Shown here: one piece after another, positions 26,319 through 36,354 of the stretch | How the letters are laid out: each line of letters starts with the position of its first letter | How positions within the stretch are numbered: the stretch's first letter is position 1 | DNA from: Pseudonocardia sp. ICBG1293 | Lineage (GTDB): Bacteria; Actinomycetota; Actinomycetes; Mycobacteriales; Pseudonocardiaceae | DNA: 64,000 nt | Direction: 5' to 3' | Assembly: GCF_020131355.1 (NCBI RefSeq) | Contig: NZ_JAHLEL010000051.1 | Location: 310,001-374,000, forward strand | Program-made: the position numbers and the translations under genes | The notes under the pieces: generated by a model | What the model saw: only the letters and a program-made list of their open reading frames with translations | The model's database searches: none | Told to the model about the DNA's origin: nothing

Positions 26319-27260
26319 GTGCCCTCCTCCTCCTCCTCCGACGCCGTCGTCCCCGTGACCTCCGACCTGCCCGGTGACGGGCCGGCCGGTGTGTCACCGA
26401 CCCCCGACGTGCCGAAACCCGTCCGGGGGCAGAAGGGCTACAAGCGCTCCCGGCTGGGGCGCAACCTCGTCGCGGCGATCGCCGTCGGCGTCGGGCTCGG
26501 CGTCGTCATCCTGCTGAGCCTGCTGATCCAGCGCCAGGGCTTCGTCCTGGTGCTCGCCTGCGTCACCGCGATCGGCACCTGGGAGCTCGCGGGAGCGCTG
26601 CGCCGCGGCGCCGACATCCGGGTCTCGACGCCGGTGCTCCTGGTGGGCGGCCAGGCCGTCGTGTGGCTGTCCTGGCCGTTCGGCCTGCACGGGGCCGCGA
26701 TCGCGCTCGCCGCGACGGTGCTGGGCTGCCTGCTGTGGCGGATGCGGACCGGTGCGGCGCACTTCGTCCGCGACATCAGCGCGTCGCTGTTCGTCGCGGT
26801 CTACGTCCCGCTGCTGGTGGCCTTCGCCGTACAGCTGACCGTCGCACCGGACGGCGTGGGCCGGGTCCTGACCTTCCTGCTCTGTGTGGTGGCCTCCGAC
26901 GTCGGCGGGTACGCGGCCGGCGTCGTCGCGGGCCGGCATCCGATGGCCCCCACGATCAGCCCCAAGAAGTCCTGGGAGGGCTTCGGGGGGTCGCTCGTCG
27001 CCGGTATGGTCGCCGGCGCGCTCTGCCTCGGGCTGCTGCTCGACGCGCCCTGGTACTGGGGCCTGCTGGTCGGGCTGCTGCTCGTCGCGACGGCGACGCT
27101 GGGCGACCTGGTCGAGTCCCTGGTCAAGCGGGACATCGGCGTCAAGGACATGGGGAACCTGCTGCCCGGGCACGGCGGTCTGATGGACCGCCTGGACTCG
27201 CTCCTGCCGACCGCCTTCGTCGCCTGGGCGATCCTCGGGATCGTCGTCCCGCTCGCGTGA
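26319..27260 (+). CDS. cdsA: Phosphatidate cytidylyltransferase CdsA
   Basis: 313-aa integral membrane enzyme making CDP-diacylglycerol from phosphatidic acid and CTP. About eight membrane segments after a 45-residue polar N-terminus; the family signature near the C-terminus reads DLVESLVKRDIGVKDMG...GHGGLMDRLDS, with ISPKKSWEG before it. Starts 5 bases after frr and overlaps the next gene (GTGA). Confidence 0.95.
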   Translation: MPSSSSSDAVVPVTSDLPGDGPAGVSPTPDVPKPVRGQKGYKRSRLGRNLVAAIAVGVGLGVVILLSLLIQRQGFVLVLACVTAIGTWELAGALRRGADIRVSTPVLLVGGQAVVWLSWPFGLHGAAIALAATVLGCLLWRMRTGAAHFVRDISASLFVAVYVPLLVAFAVQLTVAPDGVGRVLTFLLCVVASDVGGYAAGVVAGRHPMAPTISPKKSWEGFGGSLVAGMVAGALCLGLLLDAPWYWGLLVGLLLVATATLGDLVESLVKRDIGVKDMGNLLPGHGGLMDRLDSLLPTAFVAWAILGIVVPLA

Positions 27261-28009
27261 GACGCGGCTACGCCGGGTTCGGCGGGCAGCCGAAGCCCGG
27301 CCCGGCGATCCCCAGCCCCAACATCTGGAACTGGCCGGAGGTCTACGAGACCGAGAACCGCGCCCAGGACGCCGACGGCGAGCTGTGGGACGCGCTCCGG
27401 GCGGAGACGGGGGGCTGGGAGGGCGCCGACGTCCTCGACGTCGGCTGCGGTGACGGCTTCCACCTGCCGCGCTTCGCCGAACGGGCGGCGACCGTCACCG
27501 GCGTCGAGCCGCACCCACCGCTGGTCGAGCGGGCGCGGCGGCGGGTGGCGGACGACGACCGCATCGTCGTGCACACCGCCGGTGCCGAACGGCTCCCGCT
27601 GCCCGACGCCTGCATGGACCTGGTCCACGCGCGCACCGCGTACTTCTTCGGGCCCGGCTGCGAGCCGGGGATCGCCGAGGCGATGCGGGTGCTGCGCCCG
27701 GGTGGGGTGCTCGCCGTCGTCGACCTGGACTTCACGGTGCGGCCGTACGGGACGTGGCTGCGCGCCGACCTGCCGCGCTACGACCCGCCCGCGGTCGACC
27801 GGTTCTTCGCCGCGCACGGCTTCGCGCTCCGCCGGGTGCTGTCGACCTGGCGGTTCGAGCGCCGCGCGGACCTCGAGGAGGTCCTGCGCATCGAGTTCTC
27901 CGCCCGCACCGCACGCCGGGCGATCGACGACGTCGCCGACCGGACCGTGCGCGTGGGCTACCGGCTGCACACCCGGCGCCGCGTCGACGGGCTCGTGCTG
28001 CCGTCCTGA
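27257..28009 (+). CDS. SAM-dependent class I methyltransferase
   Basis: 250-aa protein with SAM-binding motif VLDVGCGDGFHLPRF (about residues 56-70), post-II acidic VTGVEPH, and VLRPGGVLAVVD (motif III/IV). The N-terminal part GQPKPGPAIPSPNIWNWPEVYE is characteristic of a conserved actinobacterial group. The substrate is unknown. GTG overlaps the cdsA stop, indicating co-translation with lipid and translation genes. Confidence 0.85.
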   Translation: MRRGYAGFGGQPKPGPAIPSPNIWNWPEVYETENRAQDADGELWDALRAETGGWEGADVLDVGCGDGFHLPRFAERAATVTGVEPHPPLVERARRRVADDDRIVVHTAGAERLPLPDACMDLVHARTAYFFGPGCEPGIAEAMRVLRPGGVLAVVDLDFTVRPYGTWLRADLPRYDPPAVDRFFAAHGFALRRVLSTWRFERRADLEEVLRIEFSARTARRAIDDVADRTVRVGYRLHTRRRVDGLVLPS

Positions 28010-28030
28010 GCCGCGGCGCCGGGTGCGGTC

Positions 28031-28507
28031 TCAGGCCAGGGTGATCGAGCCGTCCGCGACGGTGACCTGCCGCGGGTCGAGCGGCCGCTGGGCCGGCCCG
28101 TCGACGACGGCGCCGTCGAGGGAGAACCGGCTGTTGTGGCACGGGCAGACGATCTGCCCGTCGGTGATCTGGCTGACGGCGCAGCCCTGGTGGGGGCAGA
28201 TCGCGGACAGGCCGGTGAACGTGCCCTGCTGCGGCTGGGTGACGACGACCTGCGCGTCGGCGAAGATGGCGCCGCCACCGACCGGCACCTCCGAGGTCGG
28301 GCCGAGGACGGTGCCCGGGGAGCCCTGCGGGGCGTCCCCGGTCTGGGCCTGGCCGCCGTTGTCGGTGGTGGTCGAGCCGCCGCCACCGCAGGCGGCGACG
28401 GCGCCGATCGCGGCGACACCCGCGCCGGCGATCATGGTGCGGCGGCCGAGGGTGGGCCCGCCGGAGCGCGGGGCGGGCTCGGCGGAGGACGTGGTGGGGA
28501 GGGTCAT
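28031..28507 (-). CDS. Rieske [2Fe-2S] lipoprotein, probably Tat-exported
   Basis: 158-aa protein. Twin-arginine RRTMIAGAGVAAIGAVAAC with a lipobox Cys (AVAAC), then a Gly/Thr/Gln-rich linker and a Rieske domain: CPHQGC (Cys, His) and CPCHNSRF (Cys, His) give the two Cys and two His cluster ligands. An electron-transfer role at the outer membrane face is likely; partners are not evident nearby. ATG with GAGGAG upstream. Converges with the methyltransferase gene, with 21 bases between. Confidence 0.9.
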   Translation of the reverse strand: MTLPTTSSAEPAPRSGGPTLGRRTMIAGAGVAAIGAVAACGGGGSTTTDNGGQAQTGDAPQGSPGTVLGPTSEVPVGGGAIFADAQVVVTQPQQGTFTGLSAICPHQGCAVSQITDGQIVCPCHNSRFSLDGAVVDGPAQRPLDPRQVTVADGSITLA

Positions 28508-28678
28508 GGCTCTCCTCGGGGAAGCCGGGCGAGGACCCGGCGGTGTGGTGGTGGCGGCCCGGGATCGGGGACCCGGGCACGTGACGAGCTTCCCATGATG
28601 TCCGGTTCGGGGTATGGCGGGTGTGTCGTCGCGGCACACCCGGGACGCCTCCCGGGCGGCCCTCGCTACCGTGGGCGC

Positions 28679-29257
28679 ATGCCGTACACGATGCGCCAGC
28701 CCTCGCTGGGCGTTCCCGTGCCGAGTCTGGAGATCGTCCTGGGCCTGCTGGCCTGGGTGGTCGGCGCGGGCGGTCTGGGGAACGGGTTCGCCACCGTCCT
28801 CGTCGCGCTCGGCATCTTCCTGACCGCGTACCTGTGGATCGTGCGCCGGCGCAACGCCGCGATGGCGGTGACCCTGCACCCCGAGCGCAAGCGGCGGATG
28901 CAGCGGCTGGTCCTGATCGGGGTCGCCGGCGTCGTGCTGCTGCCGTCGCTGTCGTCGCTGGTCGGCTACGGCGGGCTGGCCACCGCGCTGTCGGCCGCCC
29001 TGGTCGGTGTGCTGCTGATCCAGGCGTCCACCGTGCTGGAGGAGCGCAGCCTCGTCGCGACCGGCGGGCTGGTGCTGCTGATCGCCGCGTTCGGTGCGTT
29101 CCTGGCCCTGACCCACCAGGGGCAGGGGACCGGGTCGGCGGTGCCGGTGACCGGGCTCTGCGCGGGGATCGTGCTGTGGGTGGCGGCGGCGCGCCGGCTC
29201 GGGATCCTGGAGGACCTGTCCCGGCGCTTCAACGTGCGCATCCCCGGGATCCGCTGA
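28679..29257 (+). CDS. Conserved membrane protein, function unknown
   Basis: 192-aa protein with about six hydrophobic segments: two in the first 55 residues, a basic loop (RRRNAAMAVTLHPERKRRMQR), then four more, ending with a basic tail. No catalytic motif is recognised. It lies 31 bases before rlmN and 171 bases from the divergent Rieske gene. Confidence 0.7.
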   Translation: MPYTMRQPSLGVPVPSLEIVLGLLAWVVGAGGLGNGFATVLVALGIFLTAYLWIVRRRNAAMAVTLHPERKRRMQRLVLIGVAGVVLLPSLSSLVGYGGLATALSAALVGVLLIQASTVLEERSLVATGGLVLLIAAFGAFLALTHQGQGTGSAVPVTGLCAGIVLWVAAARRLGILEDLSRRFNVRIPGIR

Positions 29258-29288
29258 CCCGCAGCCGGGCTGGCACACTGGTGGTGCC

Positions 29289-30398
29289 ATGTCCAGTCTC
29301 CCGCTCGTCTTCGACGCACCCCGCCGCGGTACTCCGCCCCGCCATCTCGCCGACCTCGACCCGGCCGACCGCGCCGCCGTCGCGACGGAGCTCGGCGTGC
29401 CGCGCTTCCGGCTCGACCAGCTGGCCCGCCACTGGTTCGGTCGTCTCACCGACGACCTCGACTCCATGAGCGACCTCGGCGGCGACGTGCGGGAGAAGCT
29501 GCGCCCGCTGCTCCCGCCGCTGGTCACCCCGTTGACGGAGAAGGCGTGCGACGGCGGCGCGACCCGCAAGACGCTGTGGCGCGGCCACGACGGCGTGCTC
29601 GCCGAGAGCGTCCTGATGCGCTACCCGGACCGGGCGACGGTCTGCATCTCCAGCCAGGCGGGCTGCGGTATGGCGTGCCCGTTCTGCGCCACCGGTCAGG
29701 GCGGTCTGCAGCGCAACCTGTCGACCGCCGAGATCGTCGACCAGGTCCGTCGCGCCGCCGCCCAGGCACGGGACGGTGTGCTGGACGAGCCGACCCGGCT
29801 GTCGAACGTCGTGTTCATGGGGATGGGCGAGCCGCTCGCGAACTACAAGCGGGTCGTCGCCGCCGTCCGCCGGATCACCGAGCCGGCGCCGGACGGGCTG
29901 GGCATCTCCGCGCGCGGGGTCACCGTGTCCACCGTGGGACTGGTCCCGGCGATCGACCGGCTCCGCGAGGAGGGCATCCCGGTCACCCTGGCGATCTCGC
30001 TGCACTGCCCGGACGACGAGCTGCGCGACACCCTCGTCCCGGTCAACAACCGGTGGAAGGTGTCCGAGGTCCTCGACGCCGGCCGCCGCTACGCCACCAC
30101 GACCGGCCGCCGCGTCTCCATCGAGTACGCGTTGATCCGCGACGTGAACGACCAGCCGTGGCGCGCCGACATGCTGGCGAAGGTGTTGCGGCAGCACATC
30201 GGGACCTCCCGGGTGCACGTCAACCTCATCCCGCTGAACCCGACGCCGGGCAGCGAGTGGGACGCCTCGCCGAAGCCCGTCGAGGAGGAGTTCGTCCGCC
30301 GGGTCCGCGCGGCCGGGGTGGCCTGCACCGTCCGCGACACCCGCGGTCAGGAGATCGACGCGGCCTGCGGCCAGCTCGCCGCCTCGCACCCGGGCTGA
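29289..30398 (+). CDS. rlmN: 23S rRNA/tRNA adenine C2-methyltransferase RlmN
   Basis: 369-aa radical-SAM enzyme methylating A2503 of 23S rRNA and A37 of tRNAs. The 4Fe-4S motif is CGMACPFC (CxxxCxxC) at about residues 122-129; also SNVVFMGMGEPLANY, SLHCPDDELRD, LIRDVNDQPW, and the C-terminal catalytic Cys in ACTVRDTRGQEIDAACGQL. ATG start. The cdsA-...-rlmN order is shared with other actinobacteria. Confidence 0.96.
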   Translation: MSSLPLVFDAPRRGTPPRHLADLDPADRAAVATELGVPRFRLDQLARHWFGRLTDDLDSMSDLGGDVREKLRPLLPPLVTPLTEKACDGGATRKTLWRGHDGVLAESVLMRYPDRATVCISSQAGCGMACPFCATGQGGLQRNLSTAEIVDQVRRAAAQARDGVLDEPTRLSNVVFMGMGEPLANYKRVVAAVRRITEPAPDGLGISARGVTVSTVGLVPAIDRLREEGIPVTLAISLHCPDDELRDTLVPVNNRWKVSEVLDAGRRYATTTGRRVSIEYALIRDVNDQPWRADMLAKVLRQHIGTSRVHVNLIPLNPTPGSEWDASPKPVEEEFVRRVRAAGVACTVRDTRGQEIDAACGQLAASHPG

Positions 30399-30399
30399 C

Positions 30400-30430
30400 C
30401 CGCCCGGCGACGCCCCGCGCCGCCGGGCGG
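30400..30430. terminator. Hairpin between convergent rlmN and ABC ATPase genes
   Basis: CCGCCCGGCG (30400-30409) pairs perfectly with CGCCGGGCGG (30421-30430). It fills the 38-base gap between two converging genes and could end transcription from both sides. Confidence 0.65.
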
Positions 30431-30436
30431 ACCCGC

Positions 30437-31561
<1,125 letters not shown>

Positions 31562-31591
31562 GGCGGGCTCCCATCCTGGTCACGAACACGA

Positions 31592-32455
31592 TCACTTGAC
31601 GGCCCCGAACGACAGGCCCTGGACCAGCTTGTTCTGGGCGATCCACCCGGCGATGACGACGGGCAGCGCGGCCACGGTGGCCGCGGCGCAGAGGCTGGCG
31701 AAGTACAGGCCCTCCGAGGTGATGAACCCGACGAGGTAGACGGGGACGGTCGCGGCCCGCGAGGCGGTCAGGTTCACCGCGAAGAAGAACTCGTTCCAGG
31801 CGAAGATCATGCAGATCAGCGCCGTCGCGGCCATGCCGGGCGAGATGATCGGCAGCACGACCTCGCGCAGCGAGCGCCACAGCGACGCCCCGTCCATGCT
31901 CGCGGCCTCCAGGAGCTCCTTGGGGACCTCCAGGAAGAACGAGCGCATCATCCACACTGCGATCGGCAGGTTCATCGCGGTGTAGAGGACGACGAGGGTC
32001 CAGATGTTGTCCAGCGCCCCCAGGTAGTTGACGACGACGTAGATCGGCACGATCGCCGCGACGACCGGCAGCATCTTGGTGGAGATGAAGAAGAACAGCA
32101 CGTCCTGGGTCTTCTTCACCGGCCGCAGCGAGAGCGCGAACGCGGCCGGGGTGCCGAGCAGGAGCACCAGGACCGTCGAGGCGACCGTCGCGAACAGCGA
32201 GTTGAGCAGGTAGGGCCCGACGCCGCCGCCGAAGACCTCGGCGAAGTTGTCGAACGTGGGGACGAAGAACACCGTCGGCGGGATGGTGACGGCCTGCGCC
32301 TCGGTCTTGAAGGCGGTCATCACCATCCACAGCACCGGGAAGAAGAACCCGAGCCCGACGATCCAGGCGAGCACGCTGAGCAGCGGCCCGGCCCCGCGGG
32401 AGGCCTTCCGCGGCCTCGTCGCGGGGGTGGAGGTCCGTTCGGCGACTGCGGTCAT
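31592..32455 (-). CDS. Carbohydrate ABC transporter permease (MalG type)
   Basis: 287-aa, six membrane segments. The EAA coupling loop is EAASMDGASLWRSLREVVLPIISPG. The segment FFISTKMLPVVAAIVPIYV resembles MtlG/SmoG polyol permeases, hinting at a polyol or related substrate (inference). ATG overlaps the stop of the partner permease by one base (TGATG). Confidence 0.9.
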   Translation of the reverse strand: MTAVAERTSTPATRPRKASRGAGPLLSVLAWIVGLGFFFPVLWMVMTAFKTEAQAVTIPPTVFFVPTFDNFAEVFGGGVGPYLLNSLFATVASTVLVLLLGTPAAFALSLRPVKKTQDVLFFFISTKMLPVVAAIVPIYVVVNYLGALDNIWTLVVLYTAMNLPIAVWMMRSFFLEVPKELLEAASMDGASLWRSLREVVLPIISPGMAATALICMIFAWNEFFFAVNLTASRAATVPVYLVGFITSEGLYFASLCAAATVAALPVVIAGWIAQNKLVQGLSFGAVK

Positions 32456-33393
32456 CACGCCTCCTCGGCGGCGGAGAAGCTGCGGAAGATCAGGCGCAGG
32501 GCCAGGGTGGCGACGACGATCGTCGCGACCACGGTGACCACGCCCATCGCGGCGGACTCGCCGATGTCGAAGCCCAGGAAGGCCCGCTGGTAGATGTAGA
32601 ACGGCAGGTTCGCCGAGGCCGTACCCGGCCCGCCCTGGGTCATCATGTAGATCGTGTCGAAGGTGTTGACCAGGTAGATCGCGCCGAGCACGACCCCCAG
32701 CTCGATGAACCGCTGCAGGTGCGGCAGCGTCACCTCCCGGAAGACCGCGAACCCGGTCGCCCCGTCCATCCGGGCGGCCTCGAGGACCTCCGGCGGCTGG
32801 GAGCCGAGCCCGGCCAGGATCAGCAGCATCATGAACGGCGTCCACTGCCACACCAGCGCGATGATCACGGCCGCCCGGGGGAAGGTGGACACCCAGTCGG
32901 TCTGACCGGCGCCGAACGGGCCGAGGACGAAGTTCACCAGGCCGTAGGTCGGATCGAACAGCACCGCCTTCCACAGCAGCGCGCCCGCCACCGGGGTGAT
33001 CAGGAACGGCGTGATGATCAGCGTCCGGACCACGCCGCGGCCGACGAACGCGCGGTTGAGCAGCAGCGCGATCAGCAGGCCGAGGACCATCGCGATGGCG
33101 ACGGCGCCCAGGGTCAGCAGGATCGAGTTGAGCGCGACGCCGCGGAACTGCGAGTCGGTGAAGACCGTCGCGTAGTTCTCCAGCCCGACGAAGCGCTGGC
33201 TGCCGGGGCGCACCAGGTTCCAGGACTGCAGCGAGTACCAGATCGTCACCAGGAACGGCAGCTGCGTGACGATGATCGTGAAGATCAGCGCGGGCAGCAG
33301 CGGGGTCCGGCGGATCCAGCCGTCCCGCCGCTCGGCGGCGGGCGAGGTCTGCCGCTCCGGTGCCGCCTGTGGTGGTGCCTCCGTCGTCGTCAC
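32455..33393 (-). CDS. Carbohydrate ABC transporter permease (MalF type)
   Basis: 312-aa, six membrane segments after a 27-residue polar N-terminus. EAA loop EAARMDGATGFAVFREVTLPHLQ. The stretch NTFDTIYMMTQGGPGTAS is typical of this family. Its start overlaps the end of the binding-protein gene (GTGA), its end overlaps the second permease. Confidence 0.9.
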   Translation of the reverse strand: MTTTEAPPQAAPERQTSPAAERRDGWIRRTPLLPALIFTIIVTQLPFLVTIWYSLQSWNLVRPGSQRFVGLENYATVFTDSQFRGVALNSILLTLGAVAIAMVLGLLIALLLNRAFVGRGVVRTLIITPFLITPVAGALLWKAVLFDPTYGLVNFVLGPFGAGQTDWVSTFPRAAVIIALVWQWTPFMMLLILAGLGSQPPEVLEAARMDGATGFAVFREVTLPHLQRFIELGVVLGAIYLVNTFDTIYMMTQGGPGTASANLPFYIYQRAFLGFDIGESAAMGVVTVVATIVVATLALRLIFRSFSAAEEA

Positions 33394-34787
33394 CGGTCGC
33401 CCCCGCTCTGCTGGTAGGACTCGCCGACGGTCTCGGCGTACTGCTGGGCCTGCTCGAGGGCCTCGTCGGCGGTCTGCTGCCCGGCGATGGCCGCGGAGAT
33501 CTGCTGGCTCACCCGGGTCCCGAGATCCTGGAACTCCGGGATCCCGACGAACTGCAGCCCGGTGTAGGGGACGGGGTCACGGGTCGGCCGGTCCTGGTTG
33601 GCGGCGTTGATCGCCGCGATGGTCTGCGGCGCGTAGGCCTGCGAGGCGGCGACGTACTCGGGGATCTCGTAGGTCGACTGGCGGGCGCCGGGCGGGACGG
33701 AGGTCCAGCCGAGCTCCTCGCCGACCATCTGCTGGTACGGCTTCGACGTCATCCAGGACAGGAACTTCCAGGTCGCCTCGACCTGCTCGGGTCCCTTGTC
33801 CGCCGTGGTGCGGGGGATGGCCAGCGCCCACGAGTACAGCCAGCCCGAGGACAGCCCGTCGACGCCGGTCGGTGCCGGGGCGTAGCCGACCTTCCCGACG
33901 ACGTTGGACTCGTCCGGGTTCTCCAGCAGGCCGGCGGCGACGGTGGCGTCGAACCACATCGCGGTGTTGCCCTGGCTGAACTGGTTGCCGCACTCGGAGA
34001 AGCCGGAGCCCGCGGCGCCGGCCTGGCCGTCGCGGCGGACCAGGTCGACGTAGAAGTTGACGGCCTTGCGCACCTCGGGCGAGGTCAGCTGCGCGTTCCA
34101 GTCCTGGTCGAACCACCGGCCGCCATAGGAGTTGATCATCGCGTCGACCGGGGCCATGACCTCGCCCCAGCCGGGCTTGCCGCGCAGGCAGATGCCGCCA
34201 CGGCCCTGCTCGCGGTCGGTGAGCCGGTCGGCGAACTGGGCCACCTGGTCCCACGTCGGCGTCGCGGGCATGGTCAGCCCGGCCTGCTCGAAGAGGTCCT
34301 TGCGGTACATCAGGAACGCCGACTCGCCGTAGAACGGCACCGAGTACATGTGTCCGTCCGGGCCTGAGAGCGCGCCGCGGATGGTCGGGGTGAAGTCGTC
34401 CCGGTCGTAGCCGGGGGTGGCGTCCATCAGCGGGTCGAGGTCGACCAGCCAGCCGTTGCGGGCCCACTGCGGGGTCTCGTAGTTGGAGATCATCACCGCG
34501 TCGAACTCGTCGCCGCCGGTGGCCACCGACGCGGTGATCTTCGCGCGGGCCTCGTTCTCGGACAGGCTCACGAAGCGCACGGTGATGCCGGGGTTCTCGG
34601 CCTCGAACCGTGGGCTCAGCTCGATCGCGTCCTCCATCTGCGGGTTGGACACGATCGCGATCGTCACGATCCGCGTACCCTCCGGCAGACCGAACGTGCC
34701 GGCCCCGGCACAGCCGGTGAGGGCGAGTCCGATGACCGCCAGCAGCGCGGTGAGGACGGCGGGACGCGACCTGGTTCTCGGGCGCAC
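33390..34787 (-). CDS. Extracellular sugar/polyol-binding lipoprotein
   Basis: 465-aa solute-binding protein (family 1). Lipoprotein signal: basic MRPRTRSRP, hydrophobic AVLTALLAVIGLALTGC with lipobox LTGC. The mature part shows NPQMEDAIELSPRFEAENPGITV, SNYETPQWARNGWLVDLDPL, VPFYGESAFLMYRKDLFEQAG, typical of sugar/polyol binders. GTG 34787 fits GGAGA 6 bases upstream; GTG 34793 would be too close to it. First gene of the transporter operon; the LacI operators lie 96 bases upstream. Confidence 0.92.
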   Translation of the reverse strand: MRPRTRSRPAVLTALLAVIGLALTGCAGAGTFGLPEGTRIVTIAIVSNPQMEDAIELSPRFEAENPGITVRFVSLSENEARAKITASVATGGDEFDAVMISNYETPQWARNGWLVDLDPLMDATPGYDRDDFTPTIRGALSGPDGHMYSVPFYGESAFLMYRKDLFEQAGLTMPATPTWDQVAQFADRLTDREQGRGGICLRGKPGWGEVMAPVDAMINSYGGRWFDQDWNAQLTSPEVRKAVNFYVDLVRRDGQAGAAGSGFSECGNQFSQGNTAMWFDATVAAGLLENPDESNVVGKVGYAPAPTGVDGLSSGWLYSWALAIPRTTADKGPEQVEATWKFLSWMTSKPYQQMVGEELGWTSVPPGARQSTYEIPEYVAASQAYAPQTIAAINAANQDRPTRDPVPYTGLQFVGIPEFQDLGTRVSQQISAAIAGQQTADEALEQAQQYAETVGESYQQSGGDR

Positions 34788-34882
34788 GGGCACTCTCCTC
34801 GTCGTCGAGGGCTCCGGCGGGTGTACAACGGTGGATCCGGGACACGTCCGTCCGGTATGAACCGGTGCACGGTATGCGTGGA

Positions 34883-34906
34883 GCAACCGCTTGCGCAACC
34901 GGTTGC
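34883..34906. promoter_or_regulatory. Two abutting LacI-type operators
   Basis: GCAACCGCTTGC (34883-34894, one imperfect position) is directly followed by the perfect palindrome GCAACCGGTTGC (34895-34906). The CCGG/CCGC-centred 12-bp palindromes match LacI-family operators. Lying between the divergent transporter operon (starts 34787) and lacI (starts 34947), they can control both. Centres are 12 bp apart. Confidence 0.8.
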
Positions 34907-34946
34907 CTGTAGCCTGTCGCCAACCCGTGACCCGCGTCGGAGGTGT

Positions 34947-35939
34947 GTGATCGCGACCATGGCCGAGGTCGCCCGGCTTGCCGGGGTGTCCACCGCGACC
35001 GTGTCCCACGTCCTCAACGGCACCCGGCCCGTCCGGGACGCCACCCGCGAGCAGGTGCTCGCCGCGATGGCCCAGGTGCACTACACACCCAACGCCGCGG
35101 CCCGCTCGCTCGCCACCGCCCGCACCCGCACCCTCGGGCTCGCCCTGTCGGCGATCTCCAACCCGTATCTGGGCGAGCTGCTGTATGCGGTGGAGGACGA
35201 GTCCGCGGCGGCCGGGCACACCCTGCTGCTGGCCGACCCGCACGACGACCCGGGCTACGAGGCGACGGCCGTCGCGCAGCTCCGCAGCCGGGTCGACGGC
35301 GTGCTGTTCGCCCCCTCGGGCAACTCCACCGCGACCCTGGAGGCACTGGCCGCGCAGGGCGTGCCGACGGTGCTGGTCGACCGGATGCTCGACGGCGAGC
35401 TCGACGAGGTCGGCTCGGAGAACGTGGAACCCGCCGCGGGGCTGGTGACCCACCTCGCCGCGGCCGGGCACGACCGGATCGGCTTCGTGCTCGGTCTGCC
35501 CGGGCTCTCGACGACCACCGAGCGGCTGGAGGGCTACCGGCTCGGGATGCGCCGGGCCGGGCTCCCGCCCGGGCCGGTGGTGGAGGGTCGTTCGGAGAGC
35601 GAGCCCGCCCGCGTCGCGGTGCGGGACCTGCTGGCCTCGTCCGACCGCCCGGCCGCGCTGGTCACGGGTAACAACGCGATGACGATCGGTGCGGTCCAGG
35701 CGGCGCACGACCTGGGCCTGAGCATCCCCGGGGACCTGGCGCTGGCCGCGTTCGACGACTTCCCGTGGGCCGACGCCTTCAGCCCGCGCCTGACCGTCGT
35801 CGCGCAGCCCTTCGCCGAGATCGGGCGCGAGGCGGTACGGCTGCTGCTGCGCCGCATGGCCGAGCCCGAGGCGGAGCGGCACTCGTTGCGGCTGCCGACG
35901 ACCTTCGTGCACCGGGAGTCCTGCGGCTGCCGAGCGTGA
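34947..35939 (+). CDS. LacI-family transcriptional regulator of the adjacent transporter
   Basis: 330-aa repressor: N-terminal HTH MAEVARLAGVSTATVSHVLNG and hinge helix YTPNAAARSLATARTRTLGL, then a periplasmic-binding-protein-like sensor domain (NPYLGELLYAVE..., DGVLFAP, AAFDDFPWA). GTG 34947 has GGAGG just upstream; ATG 34959 is an alternative. Divergent from the transporter operon, with palindromic operators between, so it likely represses uptake genes until the sugar is bound. The ligand is unknown. Confidence 0.92.
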   Translation: MIATMAEVARLAGVSTATVSHVLNGTRPVRDATREQVLAAMAQVHYTPNAAARSLATARTRTLGLALSAISNPYLGELLYAVEDESAAAGHTLLLADPHDDPGYEATAVAQLRSRVDGVLFAPSGNSTATLEALAAQGVPTVLVDRMLDGELDEVGSENVEPAAGLVTHLAAAGHDRIGFVLGLPGLSTTTERLEGYRLGMRRAGLPPGPVVEGRSESEPARVAVRDLLASSDRPAALVTGNNAMTIGAVQAAHDLGLSIPGDLALAAFDDFPWADAFSPRLTVVAQPFAEIGREAVRLLLRRMAEPEAERHSLRLPTTFVHRESCGCRA

Positions 35940-36354
35940 TCCTCCTCCGTGGAGCGTGCGACGCCTCGTGGGGTGCGCCGGGCTCCGCGCCGACGGACCC
36001 GGATCCCGTCCGGTGGTGTGCGCCGCGCGTGTGCGGGCACGGTCACCCCCACCACCGGGAACGCGGTGGTGGGCACCGACATCCGGTGCAGGAACGCCGC
36101 TGCGGGCCCGTCGAGGACGGCGCCCGGCCCGGCCCACGACGCAGCAGCCACCACCCGTCCCCATGCGGTGGGCCGGTCGGGAGAACCCGCCGTCCTGGCC
36201 GCGCAGCACCGTGTCCAGGTCCATGCGGCGCACCCTGGCCGGGGACGCCGCGCGCCACGGGCGAACGCGCGGGAGCCGTTCGCGGTCGTGATCCCTCTCC
36301 GTGGAGTCCGGGGTCCCCCCCCGGGGGGCGGTGCCGGTTCCGCGGAGAAGGATC
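35938..36354. repeat. Gene-free interval bounded by related 17-bp repeats
   Basis: About 415 bases without a convincing gene between lacI and the ligase gene, which converge. GATCCTCCTCCGTGGAG at 35938-35954 recurs as GATCCCTCTCCGTGGAG at 36290-36306 (direct) and in inverted form at 36338-36354 (TTCCGCGGAGAAGGATC). The last two flank a C/G-rich core (CCCCCCCGGGGGG) and can fold into a long hairpin, a likely terminator for both genes. The outermost pair looks like imperfect terminal inverted repeats. Confidence 0.5.

Noticed and set aside
35534..36154. Minus-strand frame of about 200 codons in and beyond the end of lacI
   Set aside because: Mostly overlaps lacI, no ribosome binding site or domain, and the part outside lacI shows no protein-like composition.
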